A stretch of 64,000 nucleotides of DNA from Candidatus Gastranaerophilales bacterium (GCA_944324185.1 CALUVI010000003.1:1-64000); one strand, 5' to 3'; counted from the first letter of the stretch, positions 44,386 to 52,777 are shown. The notes: generated by a model not told the origin, from the sequence alone. Numbers and translations: made by a program.

Positions 44386-44530
44386 CTGAGGTAATAAAAT
44401 TGCAGACAGGGTTTACTAACCCCCTCCCTAACCCTCCCCGTTGGAGAGGGAACGTGCTTGCGTCGTTCAACTAACGCGTATCCCCCGCGTCCATTTTAAG
44501 AGGCAGTAGTGTGGAGCTTGCTCCGCAAGA
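44386..44530. repeat. Type C and A repeats joined to the tRNA remnant
   Basis: GAGGTAATAAAATTGCAGACAGGG, then TTACTAACCCCCTCCCTAACCC and AGGGAACGTGCTTGCGTCG, AACGCGTATCCCCC (type C, 44388-44490), then type A at 44506-44530. It is about 85 percent like 42009-42163 by eye. Confidence 0.85.
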
Positions 44531-44570
44531 GACGCAAGTCGGAAAACTTTTCTTTATAATAACTTTTATA

Positions 44571-44579
44571 TGATAAAAT
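44571..44579 (+). promoter_or_regulatory. Extended -10 promoter of the DUF1653 gene, predicted leaderless
   Basis: TGATAAAAT, then TAACTT, then ATG at 44586. Confidence 0.55.
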
Positions 44580-44585
44580 TAACTT

Positions 44586-44795
44586 ATGCAGGAAATAACA
44601 GCAGGAAAAGTATACAGACATTACAAAGGCAATATTTATAAAATCATTGCGCTTGCCCGTCATTCAGAAACAGGCGAGGATATGGTCGTTTATCAATCAG
44701 TAAAAAACGGAGATATCTGGACCCGTCCGAAAAGCATGTGGAATGAAAAAATTGACAACAACACGCTAAGATTTACGCTTGCGGAAAATCTTTAA
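44586..44795 (+). CDS. DUF1653 family protein
   Basis: A 69-residue protein with the DUF1653 pattern: GKVYRHYKGNIYKIIALARHSETGEDMVVYQSVKNGDIWTRPKSMW. The family is small, widespread and of unknown function; a beta-barrel-like fold is expected. It has no SD and sits six bases after the -10 box. Its 3' end overlaps the convergent maf gene by 23 bases. The reading frame is supported by the complete family match. Confidence 0.8.
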   Translation: MQEITAGKVYRHYKGNIYKIIALARHSETGEDMVVYQSVKNGDIWTRPKSMWNEKIDNNTLRFTLAENL

Positions 44796-45372
44796 ACTTT
44801 TCCGATTCATACCCTAATTGTCTGAGAACCGCAACTACCGCCTCCGGTGCAAGTCCGACAATGTTTTCAAAACTCCCTTCATATTTTTCCACAAAGTGCG
44901 GCGGAAGTTCTTGTATACCGTAGCTTCCGGCTTTATCAAGCGGGTTATAGGTTTCAATATAATAATTAATTAAATAATCCGAAAGCTCATTAAAACGGAC
45001 ATAACTCGAGGTTGAAATTAACGCGGCTCTGTTAGTCCCGGTATTTATTCCGCAGGTGGAAGTTACAACCGTGTGAGTTTCACCGGAGAGAGATTTTAAC
45101 ATTTTATAAGCATCCTCTTTTGAATGCGGTTTGCCGAGAATTTTGTTGTGCAAAACAACAACAGTATCAGCAGCAAGCACAATTGAATCCTTATCCGAAC
45201 GATTTGAAACATCAAGACACTTTTTTGTTGCTAAATCTTCTATTTTTTCATAAGAAAAAACATCATCAGGCAGCTTCTCGTCATAGTTTGACGGAATAAC
45301 TTCAAATTCTAATCCCAAATCAGCAAGTATCTTTTTTCTCCGGGGAGAGTTGGATGCAAGAATAAGTTTCAT
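44773..45372 (-). CDS. maf: Maf-like nucleoside triphosphate pyrophosphatase
   Basis: Maf proteins hydrolyse non-canonical or m5U/m7G-type NTPs and affect septation. The 199-residue protein begins KLILASNSPRRKKILADLGLEFEV, the family signature, then VLAADTVVVLHNKILGKPHS (DTVV) and SYGIQELPPHFVEKYEGSFENIVGL near 160. The ATG at 45372 follows GGAG; a longer frame is rejected. It starts 11 bases after the upstream radical SAM gene stops, so they are one operon. Confidence 0.93.
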   Translation of the reverse strand: MKLILASNSPRRKKILADLGLEFEVIPSNYDEKLPDDVFSYEKIEDLATKKCLDVSNRSDKDSIVLAADTVVVLHNKILGKPHSKEDAYKMLKSLSGETHTVVTSTCGINTGTNRAALISTSSYVRFNELSDYLINYYIETYNPLDKAGSYGIQELPPHFVEKYEGSFENIVGLAPEAVVAVLRQLGYESEKFKDFPQA

Positions 45373-45383
45373 AAAAAAGCTCC

Positions 45384-46013
45384 TTAATATCCGTTTTCTA
45401 TAAATTCTCTGTTTCTGAATTTTGCTCCTAATTCTTTTGCAATCTTTTCGCATTCGGACGCATCTACATAGTGAATTTTATCAAATCCCGTAACAACGGA
45501 GGCAGTAACTTCTGTCCCTTCATCCGCACAAGCTTTAATAAATTTTTTAACTTCCTCATAAGCATTTTTAATCTTAGGTTTGCAAATGTTATCATAATCC
45601 GTATCATTTGCGGCATTTAAACTTACGGAATACGAATCAACCAGCCCTTTAAATTCTTTCGGAATGTTTGTTTTGTAAACGGCACTGGCATGTCCGTTCG
45701 TATTAACTCTGATTTTAATCTGAGGGTAATTTTCTCTCAAATATTTACAAAATTCCTTCATCATCTCTCGTCTTAAAAACGGTTCTCCATAGCCGCAAAA
45801 TACAACATTCTCCGGAGTTGGATTATACTTTTCAAACTGGTTTATTATGTCTTCCAGCGAATAGTTATCATCATGCCACATCTCCGCGCCGCAAACATCG
45901 TCTTTTTGGCTTCTTAAACAAAAAATGCAAGAATTTGTGCAAGCGTTTGTAAGATTAACATAAACCGTTTCAGGATGTTCGTTTTTATCAATTGAATAAA
46001 CCAGTGTATACAT
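45384..46013 (-). CDS. Radical SAM protein, TatD-associated type
   Basis: The 209-residue protein has the cluster motif CTNSCIFCLRSQ (CxxxCxxC) near residue 25, VYVNLTNA just before it, and VVFCGYGEPFLRREMM (GGEP-like, GYGEP) near residue 70. This pattern is that of the family called TatD-associated radical SAM; no TatD gene is present here. The enzyme's reaction is unknown. An AGGAGGT site precedes the ATG, with a TATAAT box about 20 bases further up. Confidence 0.82.
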   Translation of the reverse strand: MYTLVYSIDKNEHPETVYVNLTNACTNSCIFCLRSQKDDVCGAEMWHDDNYSLEDIINQFEKYNPTPENVVFCGYGEPFLRREMMKEFCKYLRENYPQIKIRVNTNGHASAVYKTNIPKEFKGLVDSYSVSLNAANDTDYDNICKPKIKNAYEEVKKFIKACADEGTEVTASVVTGFDKIHYVDASECEKIAKELGAKFRNREFIENGY

Positions 46014-46139
46014 TTTTACCTCCTAAATAATTATAATACAAAATATCAAAGGAAAGATGAGATTTAGTAAATATAGTTTGAAGTTTTAGCTCAACAAAAA
46101 ATAATTTTTTTAAAATACATGGTAGACATCAGACTGCAA

Positions 46140-46170
46140 ATATAATTAAATAGTTATTGACAGAGCGGAT
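46140..46170 (+). promoter_or_regulatory. -35-like region of the ferritin gene
   Basis: TAGTTATTGACAGAGCGGATATAACC shows TTGACA and, downstream, ATATAAC; the spacing is shorter than ideal (about 8 bases), so the -10 assignment is doubtful. Confidence 0.3.
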
Positions 46171-46218
46171 ATAACCAATCCGACAAAAAGCTCGCCCAAA
46201 GAGTAGAAAGGATAAAAA

Positions 46219-46728
46219 ATGATTAATGAGAAATTAGAAGAGGCATTTAACGACCAGATTAACAAAGAACTTTATTCTGAGTATCTTTATTATGCAATGA
46301 AAGTTTACTTTCAGGAACTCAATTTACAGGGTTTTGTAAACTGGTTTGACGTACAGGTTCAGGAAGAAAGAGCACATGCAGTCGGAATGATTGATTATTT
46401 GAATGACAGAGGGGGAAAAGTGGACCTAAGAGCGATAGAAAAGCCCGTAATCGAAGGCAATACTCCTCTTGAAGTATTTGAACATGTATTGAGACATGAA
46501 GAATATGTTACTTCAAGAATTAATCATGTTATGGACATTGCTGAAGAAGTTCGCGACAGAGCTGCAATGCATCTTCTGGACTGGTATATAAAAGAACAGG
46601 TAGAGGAAGAAGCAAGCGTTGGCGGAGTTCTGGCTACATTAAGATTAATCGGTGATGATAAAAAAGCTTTATTAATGCTGGACAAAGACCTTGCGGCAAG
46701 AACATTTGTTGCTCCGGTAATAGGATAA
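46219..46728 (+). CDS. ftnA: Ferritin (FtnA-type)
   Basis: The 169-residue ferritin-like protein stores iron as a 24-mer. The diiron ligands are in INKELYSEYLYYAMKVYF (Glu near 17), VQEERAHAVGMIDYLNDRGGKV (Glu and His near 50), and LLDWYIKEQVEEEASVGGVL (Glu near 127). Length and motif order fit bacterial non-haem ferritin rather than bacterioferritin, since no haem Met is seen. An AAAGGATA site precedes the ATG. It is monocistronic. Confidence 0.92.
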   Translation: MINEKLEEAFNDQINKELYSEYLYYAMKVYFQELNLQGFVNWFDVQVQEERAHAVGMIDYLNDRGGKVDLRAIEKPVIEGNTPLEVFEHVLRHEEYVTSRINHVMDIAEEVRDRAAMHLLDWYIKEQVEEEASVGGVLATLRLIGDDKKALLMLDKDLAARTFVAPVIG

Positions 46729-46845
46729 GTTATAATCAGGGCGGGCTTCCGGTCTGCCCTTTTAAATTTTCCGGGTTGAAATAAATTTTATAAACAAGTA
46801 CAATTAGAATAAGAAAAAATTTTACCGGCAAGAAGAGAGAAGATA

Positions 46846-48309
46846 ATGGCTGCAGTAGAAGATGTTAACAGACTGATTAATATAGGGTTTGCACTCCATG
46901 AAGCAGGCAAGCTTGAGGACGCTGAAACCGCGTATCAGGAAGCGCTTGCAAAGGATAGTGAAAACGCAGAAATATACAATCTTCTGGGTGTATTAAAACT
47001 GCAGCAAAATGATGTAATTTCCGCCGTAAATTGGATTGAAAAAGCAATTGAACGCAAACCGGAATCATATTTTTACGAAACTCTTTTTCAAGCGTATGTA
47101 AGAGCGGGGCTTTATAAACAGATTGTAAAACGTCAGGATGAAGTATTAAAACTGTTTCCGGAGAATTTTTCGCTTTTATTCAACATAGCTCTTGCAAATA
47201 CTAAGATTAAAAATATCCGGACCGCAATAATTTTTTATGACAAAGCTTTGAAGATTAATCCCGGTTCGTATGATGCGTGGTTTAATCTGTCTCATCTCTA
47301 TAGCATTGAAGGGGAGGCGGAAAATGCTATCTCAGCGTTAAAAATATGTAAGAAAATTAGACCGGATGATATTGATATAGATTATTTTTTAAGCCTTGCA
47401 TATATGAGGACTAAAAACTATGAAAAAGGATTAAAGCTTTTTGAAACAAGACTTTGTCGTGAAACTGCGTTTGCACTGAGAAATAAAACTTATCCAAACA
47501 AATTAACCCGGAAAAATCTCTGGAAAGGTGAGAATATTAAGGATAAGACTATTTATGTTTATTATGAAGCAGGTTTTGGTGATGTGATAATGTTTTCAAG
47601 ATATCTTCCGCTTCTTGCTCAAAGGTGTAAAAAAATTATATTTTTCCCGCAAAAACCGCTTGCTCCTCTTTTTAGAGATAATCCGCTCGGCGTTGACGTA
47701 ATTATTGACAAATATATTCCTGAAAAAGATATTGATTTTGATGTCCACGCCCCGCTTTTAAGTCTTCCGTATCTTCTGGGACTTAAGGGCAACAAAGTTT
47801 TTGCTTATCCTGAAGGTTACATAAGACCTAATAAAGAGCTTGCTGAAGAATACAGAAAAAAATATTTTGACAACAAAAAGATTAAAGTCGGTATCAAATG
47901 GCAGGGAAATACATATTATGATCAGGACAGAGTCATTCCGGTTAAGTATTTTAAACCGCTTATGGAAGTAGAAAATACGCAGTATTGTTCCTTCCAAACA
48001 TTTGAAGGTTCTGAGGATATTAAGGATTTAGACGGGATTATCGACATCGGAAAAGATTTGACAGATTTTTCCCGGACAGCGGCAGCGTTGAGTAATCTGG
48101 ATTTAGTTATCTGTAACGACACTTCCCTTGTTCATCTTGCAGGTGCTATGGGAATTCCTTGCTGGGTTATGCTTCCTTATGAAGTTAACTGGAGATGGCA
48201 TACGGATTTAAGTAAATGCGACTGGTATGACAGCGTAAAGCTTTTCCGCCAGCATAAAATCAGAGATTGGAAAAGCGTCTTTGATGATATATTAAAAGAA
48301 ATGGTTTAA
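46846..48309 (+). CDS. TPR protein with GT9/GT41-like C-terminal domain
   Basis: The 487-residue protein has about five tetratricopeptide repeats in residues 1-200 (AGKLEDAETAYQEALAKDSENAEIYNLLGVL and others). From about 215 a GT-B type domain like heptosyltransferases follows: IYVYYEAGFGDVIMFSRYLPLLAQRCKKIIFF, KVGIKWQGNTYYDQDR near 345 and the NDTSLVHLAGAMGIPCWVMLP near 430 typical of GT9 and OGT. It may glycosylate proteins or lipids. An AGAGAG site precedes the ATG. It is followed by the ACT gene after 29 bases. Confidence 0.85.
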   Translation: MAAVEDVNRLINIGFALHEAGKLEDAETAYQEALAKDSENAEIYNLLGVLKLQQNDVISAVNWIEKAIERKPESYFYETLFQAYVRAGLYKQIVKRQDEVLKLFPENFSLLFNIALANTKIKNIRTAIIFYDKALKINPGSYDAWFNLSHLYSIEGEAENAISALKICKKIRPDDIDIDYFLSLAYMRTKNYEKGLKLFETRLCRETAFALRNKTYPNKLTRKNLWKGENIKDKTIYVYYEAGFGDVIMFSRYLPLLAQRCKKIIFFPQKPLAPLFRDNPLGVDVIIDKYIPEKDIDFDVHAPLLSLPYLLGLKGNKVFAYPEGYIRPNKELAEEYRKKYFDNKKIKVGIKWQGNTYYDQDRVIPVKYFKPLMEVENTQYCSFQTFEGSEDIKDLDGIIDIGKDLTDFSRTAAALSNLDLVICNDTSLVHLAGAMGIPCWVMLPYEVNWRWHTDLSKCDWYDSVKLFRQHKIRDWKSVFDDILKEMV

Positions 48310-48338
48310 TACAAAAAATTAAACCGGAGGAGTGAAAA

Positions 48339-48617
48339 ATGGACGATTACAAAATTATCATTACAGTATCAGGCGCGGACAAAGTCGGAATTGTATCAGG
48401 AGTTTCGACGGTTCTTGCAAAGTACAGAGTTAACATTGAAGATATCAAGCAAACCCTTATGCAGGGGCATTTTGTAATGTTCATGCTCTGTGATATTAAA
48501 GAATCCGAACTCAATTTCAAAGAGCTTAAGAATGTTCTTATAGAAGAAGGCAACCGGCTCGAAGTAGAAATATGGGTTCAGAAAAAAGGTATTTTTGAAA
48601 AGATGCATACTGTATAA
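48339..48617 (+). CDS. ACT-domain protein (UPF0237 type)
   Basis: A 92-residue protein with a single ACT domain: YKIIITVSGADKVGIVSGVSTVLAKYRVNIEDIKQTLMQGHFVMFMLCDI, the pattern of the UPF0237 (YheV/ACT GcvR-like) family. ACT domains bind amino acids or other ligands. A strong CGGAGGAG site precedes the ATG. It probably shares the TPR-GT gene's transcript. Its 3' end runs into a foldback of repeat D. Confidence 0.85.
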   Translation: MDDYKIIITVSGADKVGIVSGVSTVLAKYRVNIEDIKQTLMQGHFVMFMLCDIKESELNFKELKNVLIEEGNRLEVEIWVQKKGIFEKMHTV

Positions 48618-48620
48618 GGT

Positions 48621-48738
48621 TTAGTGATCAAGTGACCAAGTGATCAGGTGATCAAGAAAATTTGTTAAAAATTTTAAATAAATTTCAAATATTTATTTTC
48701 ATCTTGGTCACTTAGTCACTTGGTCACCTGGTCACTGA
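48621..48738. repeat. Foldback of type D arrays
   Basis: An array of TGATCAAG/TGACCAAG units (48621-48657) faces its diverged complement (TTGGTCAC/TTAGTCAC, 48702-48738) across 44 bases of AT-rich sequence. The second arm ends four bases before the start codon of the next gene. Confidence 0.85.
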
Positions 48739-48741
48739 AAA

Positions 48742-49206
48742 ATGTCAAACGAACTAACTCATCTAAACCAAATATCAGAATTTTTCAAACGCGCAAGCGC
48801 AAAGGTAAAACTTATAACGCTTATTGAAAAAGCAAAAAAAGAGTATGACAGCTTTGATTACACATCGGGAATTCAGACTCTTGAAGAAGCTTATAAGCTT
48901 GACCCTTCAAACCCTGCTGTCCTGCGCGGACTGGGGTGCATGCATCAGTTTAATAAAAAATATGACAGGGCGCTTGAGTATTTTGAAAAGGCGCTGGAGT
49001 TTTCTACTTCAAAAGAGATTGAATATACGCTTATAGGAATGGTTTACTATCTTGAGAACAGGCTTGATGAAGCGGTTGAAAATTTTAACCTCGCAATTGA
49101 TGAAAACGATAGTTATACAAAGGCTTACGAAGGAAGAAATCAGGCAATGCTTGAAAACCATGTAAAAATTCTCGACTTACAGGAAGCTTTAAAAAAATAC
49201 TTCTGA
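48742..49206 (+). CDS. TPR protein, 154 residues
   Basis: A small protein with two to three TPR units from residue 35 on (FDYTSGIQTLEEAYKLDPSNPAVLRGLGCMHQFNKKYDRALEYFEKALEF). No other domain is present. The start ATG 48742 follows TCACTGAAAA directly after the type D array, so no SD exists; the repeat has moved between this gene and any promoter or ribosome site. It may be poorly expressed or translated by readthrough from the ACT gene. Confidence 0.7.
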   Translation: MSNELTHLNQISEFFKRASAKVKLITLIEKAKKEYDSFDYTSGIQTLEEAYKLDPSNPAVLRGLGCMHQFNKKYDRALEYFEKALEFSTSKEIEYTLIGMVYYLENRLDEAVENFNLAIDENDSYTKAYEGRNQAMLENHVKILDLQEALKKYF

Positions 49207-49355
49207 ATTTAACCGCGCTATTATTACCGTTTAAAAATATTTACTCCTGCAATTTAAGAAATATAGAAAGCGTTTTAATATTATAACGGGTAATTGGCTT
49301 CCAACCTCACCCCGACCCTCTTTAAACCAGGGGGTGTGAATTATAAGGAGGTTTT

Positions 49356-50012
49356 ATGCAAATAAAAATATTACTTGTTGAAGACCAGAAGTTAATGCGT
49401 ATCGGTATAAAATCTTTGTTTTCTGACTACCCGGAACTCTCAATAATAGGCGAAGCCGTAAACGGTAAAGAAGCGGTTGAAAAAGCGAAACTTATAAAAC
49501 CGGATATAATCCTTATGGATATCGGACTCCCGGATATTTCAGGCATTGATGCCTGTAAACAAATACTTGAGTATAACAACAATATCAAAGTAATTATGCT
49601 CACATCACATATCTCGGATTCCGAACTGACTTCTTCACTTTGTGCGGGCGCAAGTGCTTATGTAATAAAAGATATAAGCACTGATTTTTTGATGAGTGTA
49701 ATAAAAATGGTAAAAGAAGGAGCTATGTGGATAGACCCTCATGTGGTTCCGTTTATCCGCGATAAAAACAGTGTTATTCCTTCCCGCCAGCTTTCCCGTA
49801 GTGCTTTTAAGGAACATCATTCAAATCTTACCCAGAGAGAGTATGAAGTCTTAAAGCTTGTGGTAGACGGACAGTCGAACAGTCAGATAGCAAAAACGCT
49901 TACAATAAGCGAACATACCGCAAAAGCGCATGTTTGCAATATTATACAAAAGCTTGTAGTTGATGACAGAACGCAGGCTGCGGTCAAAGCGCTTAAAGAA
50001 GGTCTGGTTTAA
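49356..50012 (+). CDS. NarL/FixJ-type response regulator
   Basis: The 218-residue regulator has a receiver domain with the acidic pair at E9/D10, phospho-acceptor D55 (IILMDIGLPDISG), T/S 83 region and Lys near 105 (VIKDIS), and a LuxR-type HTH at the end (LTQREYEVLKLVVDGQSNSQIAKTLTISEHTAKAHVCNIIQKL). No sensor kinase gene is next to it. An AAGGAGGT site precedes the ATG. The stop lies inside the following terminator. Confidence 0.93.
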   Translation: MQIKILLVEDQKLMRIGIKSLFSDYPELSIIGEAVNGKEAVEKAKLIKPDIILMDIGLPDISGIDACKQILEYNNNIKVIMLTSHISDSELTSSLCAGASAYVIKDISTDFLMSVIKMVKEGAMWIDPHVVPFIRDKNSVIPSRQLSRSAFKEHHSNLTQREYEVLKLVVDGQSNSQIAKTLTISEHTAKAHVCNIIQKLVVDDRTQAAVKALKEGLV

Positions 50013-50034
50013 AAACCGGACCTTCTTTTTTTAT
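49998..50034 (+). terminator. Terminator after the NarL-type gene
   Basis: GAAGGTCTGGTT pairs with AACCGGACCTTC (one wobble), followed by T8; the stem includes the stop codon. Confidence 0.85.
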
Positions 50035-50124
50035 TTGTGGTATAATTTATGTGTGGTCTGCAAACTAATGTCAAAAAAATTTTTTACAAGTTTTATTTGA
50101 TATTATGATGTAAAAGGAGAAAAT

Positions 50125-50508
50125 ATGCCGGGACTATTAGATATCGCAACCGTAACCGTAGGGAAACAGCGGACTGCAAATGCAGAAAATGCTCTGTTAC
50201 AATATTCAAGAGGATTGTACAGACCGCCTCTAAGTATAAAAAATAAGTTAAAAACCCAATTTCATTTTGGCGATGAATCAAAGCTCGGAAAAATGGTTAT
50301 ACCTGCAGAAAGTGACGGAGTTTTTGCAAGCTGGCGCAAAGAATTAAACAGACAGCCGGCAGCAGATGTTTTTGAACTCCAGCCGATAAATAAGGTTAAA
50401 ACGCCGGATGATGCGGAAGAACTCAAAGAATTAGAACTGGAAATCAGGCATAAGGAATGGCTTAAAGAAATAGATACAAGATTGAAAAAACTCGGTTTTA
50501 AACGTTAG
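50125..50508 (+). CDS. Hypothetical protein, 127 residues
   Basis: I recognise no family. The protein is hydrophilic, predicted helical at its C terminus (DDAEELKELELEIRHKEWLKEIDTRLKKLGFKR), with a short basic N-terminal part containing RTANAENALLQYSRGLYRPP. No signal peptide or membrane segment is present. An AAAAGGAG site precedes the ATG, which supports the frame. It lies upstream of accD-accA and may share their transcript, but 100 bases with an accD leader lie between them. Confidence 0.65.
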   Translation: MPGLLDIATVTVGKQRTANAENALLQYSRGLYRPPLSIKNKLKTQFHFGDESKLGKMVIPAESDGVFASWRKELNRQPAADVFELQPINKVKTPDDAEELKELELEIRHKEWLKEIDTRLKKLGFKR

Positions 50509-50562
50509 TAAATTTTAAGTTTCCATTCCGGTATTTTTGGTGTAAAATGTGTAAGTGGATTT

Positions 50563-50607
50563 TAAAAGGAGAAGGACGGTTCTTTTTGAACCGGATGTGT
50601 ATATAAT
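50563..50607 (+). promoter_or_regulatory. accD leader with SD and stem-loop spacer
   Basis: AAAAGGAG (50564-50571) is 37 bases before the accD ATG. Between them CGGTTC (50577-50582) pairs with GAACCG (50588-50593) over T5. The fold would bring the SD closer to the start. A TGTAAAAT box lies upstream at 50541-50548. Confidence 0.5.
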
Positions 50608-51474
50608 ATGACGATACAAGAATGGTTTGATAAACGAAAAGAGGCTCAAATTGAGCGCAGAGCCCGTGATATGAAGGGCATTGAAATTGAAACACCCGAG
50701 CTCTGGACAAAATGCGTTCATTGCGGTGCTCAAATGTTAAAAACTGATCTGGAAGAAAATATGTTTGTTTGTCCCCATTGCGACTATCACTTCCGGATAA
50801 ACGCAACCGAGAGGATTAAACAGCTTTTTGATGAAAGCTCTTTTGAAGAAATGTTCAAAAATGTACTTCCGACAGACCCTCTTAATTTTGTTGATACCGA
50901 GCCTTACGCTGAGAGACTGAAAAAAGCCCACGCAAAAACCGGGCTTGATGAGGCTGTAATTACAGGTATCGGGAAAATTGAAGGACATAAAATTGCTGCC
51001 GCCGTTATGGACTTTGATTATATGGGCGGTTCAATGGGAAGCGTTGTCGGAGAAAAAGTTACAAGGATTATGGAAGAAGCTTTGAAGCAAAAACTTCCTA
51101 TGCTTGCAGTGACTTCATCAGGCGGCGCAAGAATGCAGGAAAGCGCTTTGAGCCTTATGCAGATGGCAAAAACTTCTTGCGCTGCAGGAAGGCTTGATGA
51201 AGCCGGAATTCTTTATATCAACCTTCTTACCGAGCCTACTTTCGGCGGTATTACAGCAAGTTTCGGAACTCTCGGAGACATAATTATTGCAGAACAGGGC
51301 GCAAGAATCGGTTTTGCGGGAAGAAGGGTTATTGAACAGACAATAAGACAAAAACTTCCGGAGGATTTCCAGACAGCGGAATATCTGCTGAAATTCGGTC
51401 AGGTGGATATAGTCTCCAAGAGAAAGAATTTAAGAAAAACACTGGCTAATATTTTAGATATGCATGGGGTGTAA
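50608..51474 (+). CDS. accD: Acetyl-CoA carboxylase carboxyltransferase, beta subunit
   Basis: AccD with AccA transfers CO2 from carboxybiotin to acetyl-CoA to start fatty acid synthesis. The 288-residue protein has the N-terminal zinc ribbon CVHCGAQ-CPHCDYHF near residue 35-55, then MGGSMGSVVGEKVTR near 137, SSGGARMQESALSLMQMAKT near 170, and GFAGRRVIEQTI near 235. It begins MTIQEWFDKRKEAQIERRAR and lies five bases before accA, so the pair is an operon; the biotin carboxylase and carrier are not here. Confidence 0.96.
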   Translation: MTIQEWFDKRKEAQIERRARDMKGIEIETPELWTKCVHCGAQMLKTDLEENMFVCPHCDYHFRINATERIKQLFDESSFEEMFKNVLPTDPLNFVDTEPYAERLKKAHAKTGLDEAVITGIGKIEGHKIAAAVMDFDYMGGSMGSVVGEKVTRIMEEALKQKLPMLAVTSSGGARMQESALSLMQMAKTSCAAGRLDEAGILYINLLTEPTFGGITASFGTLGDIIIAEQGARIGFAGRRVIEQTIRQKLPEDFQTAEYLLKFGQVDIVSKRKNLRKTLANILDMHGV

Positions 51475-51479
51475 AAAAG

Positions 51480-52436
51480 ATGACACAGGTATTAGACTTT
51501 GAAAAACCAATTGTAGAAATACAAAAAAAGATAGATGAACTTAAAAAGATGAGCGAAGAGTCCGGCATGGATTTAAACAGTCAGATTGAGGACTTTGAAA
51601 AACAGGCTCAGGATTACAAAAAGGAGTTGTATTCAAAATTGAAACCTTCACAAAAATTACAGATTGCTAGGCATCCTGAAAGACCAAAATTTTTAGATTA
51701 TGTTGATTTAATTTGCGAAGATTTTATCGAACTTCACGGCGACCGCGAAGGGATGGACGACAGAGCAATTATCGGCGGTCTGGCTAAACTTGACGGCAAA
51801 CCGGTTATGATTATCGGGATTCAAAAAGGCAAAAATACCAAAGAAAATCTGGAATATAATTTTGGTATGCCGCAGCCGCAAGGTTACAGAAAGGCATTGA
51901 GACTTTTTAAACACGCAAACAAATTTAATATGCCGATTGTAACAATTATCGACACACCGGGTGCTTATCCGGGGATTAAAGCAGAAGAAACGGGGCAGGG
52001 CGCGGCTATTGCAATGAACCTTAGAGAAATGTCAAAACTTAACGTTCCGATTGTTTCTATTATTACAGGCGAAGGCTGCAGCGGCGGAGCACTCGGATTA
52101 GCGGTCGCAGACAGGGTAATGATGCTCGAACACGCTTATTACACGGTTATTTCACCGGAAGGCTGCGCTTCTATTCTCTGGAGAGACGCTTCACGCTTTG
52201 CTGATGCTGCAGAAGCTTTGAAAATCACCTCGAAAGATTTATTGGAATTTAATATTATTGACGAAGAAATAAAAGAACCTTTAGGCGGCGCGCACTGCGA
52301 TTACAACGAAACCGCTTCTAATATGAAGAGTGCTATAGTTAATGCGCTTAAAGAATTATCCAAAAAATCTCCTGAAACACTCAAGAACGAGCGCTACAAC
52401 AAATTCCGCGCAATGGGAAGATTTGTAGAGGGGTAG
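51480..52436 (+). CDS. accA: Acetyl-CoA carboxylase carboxyltransferase, alpha subunit
   Basis: The 318-residue AccA protein has an N-terminal coiled region (DFEKPIVEIQKKIDELKKM), HPERPKFLDYVDLICEDFIELHGDREG near 75, IGIQKGKNTKENLEYNFGMPQPQGYRKALRLF near 130, and the crotonase-like site IDTPGAYPGIKAEETGQGAAIAMNL near 165, then GEGCSGGALGLAVADRVMMLEHA and SPEGCASILWRD. This matches family length. It follows accD within five bases and is probably coupled in translation. Confidence 0.97.
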   Translation: MTQVLDFEKPIVEIQKKIDELKKMSEESGMDLNSQIEDFEKQAQDYKKELYSKLKPSQKLQIARHPERPKFLDYVDLICEDFIELHGDREGMDDRAIIGGLAKLDGKPVMIIGIQKGKNTKENLEYNFGMPQPQGYRKALRLFKHANKFNMPIVTIIDTPGAYPGIKAEETGQGAAIAMNLREMSKLNVPIVSIITGEGCSGGALGLAVADRVMMLEHAYYTVISPEGCASILWRDASRFADAAEALKITSKDLLEFNIIDEEIKEPLGGAHCDYNETASNMKSAIVNALKELSKKSPETLKNERYNKFRAMGRFVEG

Positions 52437-52448
52437 ATTGATTTTGCG

Positions 52449-52615
52449 GTAAGTGACTAAGAAGGATTTTATTAGTGACTGAGTGATTAAGTGACTAAGT
52501 GACTGAGAATTTAAAAACAGTAGTGTGGAGCTTGCTCCACAAGGTAAGAACGGTAGGTTGGGTGAAACCCGACAAAAATCTTCAGGAAAGTTCGCAGTAA
52601 AATAATGGAAAGTTT
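52449..52615. repeat. Type D array and type A repeat
   Basis: GTGACTAAG/GTGATTAAG/GTGACTGAG units at 52449-52507, then type A (GTAGTGTGGAGCTTGCTCCAC) at 52520-52542 and GGTTGGGTGAAACCCGAC (type B-like) to 52575. No gene is seen. Confidence 0.8.
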
Positions 52616-52777
52616 TTAAAAGTCCTGCAATTCTTCCTTGTTGTCCCAACGATACAACATAAGTACTTCCCGGATTATTGCAAGGTATTCGTTCAAAGTA
52701 GTAATGTCGTAGGTGAGACCTTCTTCGATTGCTTTCAGTTTTTGGTAAATCCTTATTCTGATTTCCTTCTCTAACAT
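52616..52777 (-). CDS. Small protein divergent from an XRE regulator
   Basis: I recognise no family for this 53-residue helical protein (LEKEIRIRIYQKLKAIEEGLTYDITTLNEYLAIIREVLMLYRWDNKEELQDF by fragments). An AGGAGG site nine bases before the ATG at 52777 decides the start; a longer frame begins without an SD. It shares an intergenic region and an operator with the XRE gene, as toxin-antitoxin or immunity-repressor pairs do, but no toxin motif is seen. Membrane segments are absent. Confidence 0.6.
   Translation of the reverse strand: MLEKEIRIRIYQKLKAIEEGLTYDITTLNEYLAIIREVLMLYRWDNKEELQDF

Noticed and set aside
44338-44410. Complete tRNA gene
   Set aside because: No 5' acceptor strand or D arm could be found within 200 bases upstream on the minus strand.
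50602-50608. TATAAT directly before the accD ATG as a leaderless promoter
   Set aside because: There is no spacer at all; transcription would start inside the gene. A TGTAAAAT box and an SD lie further upstream.
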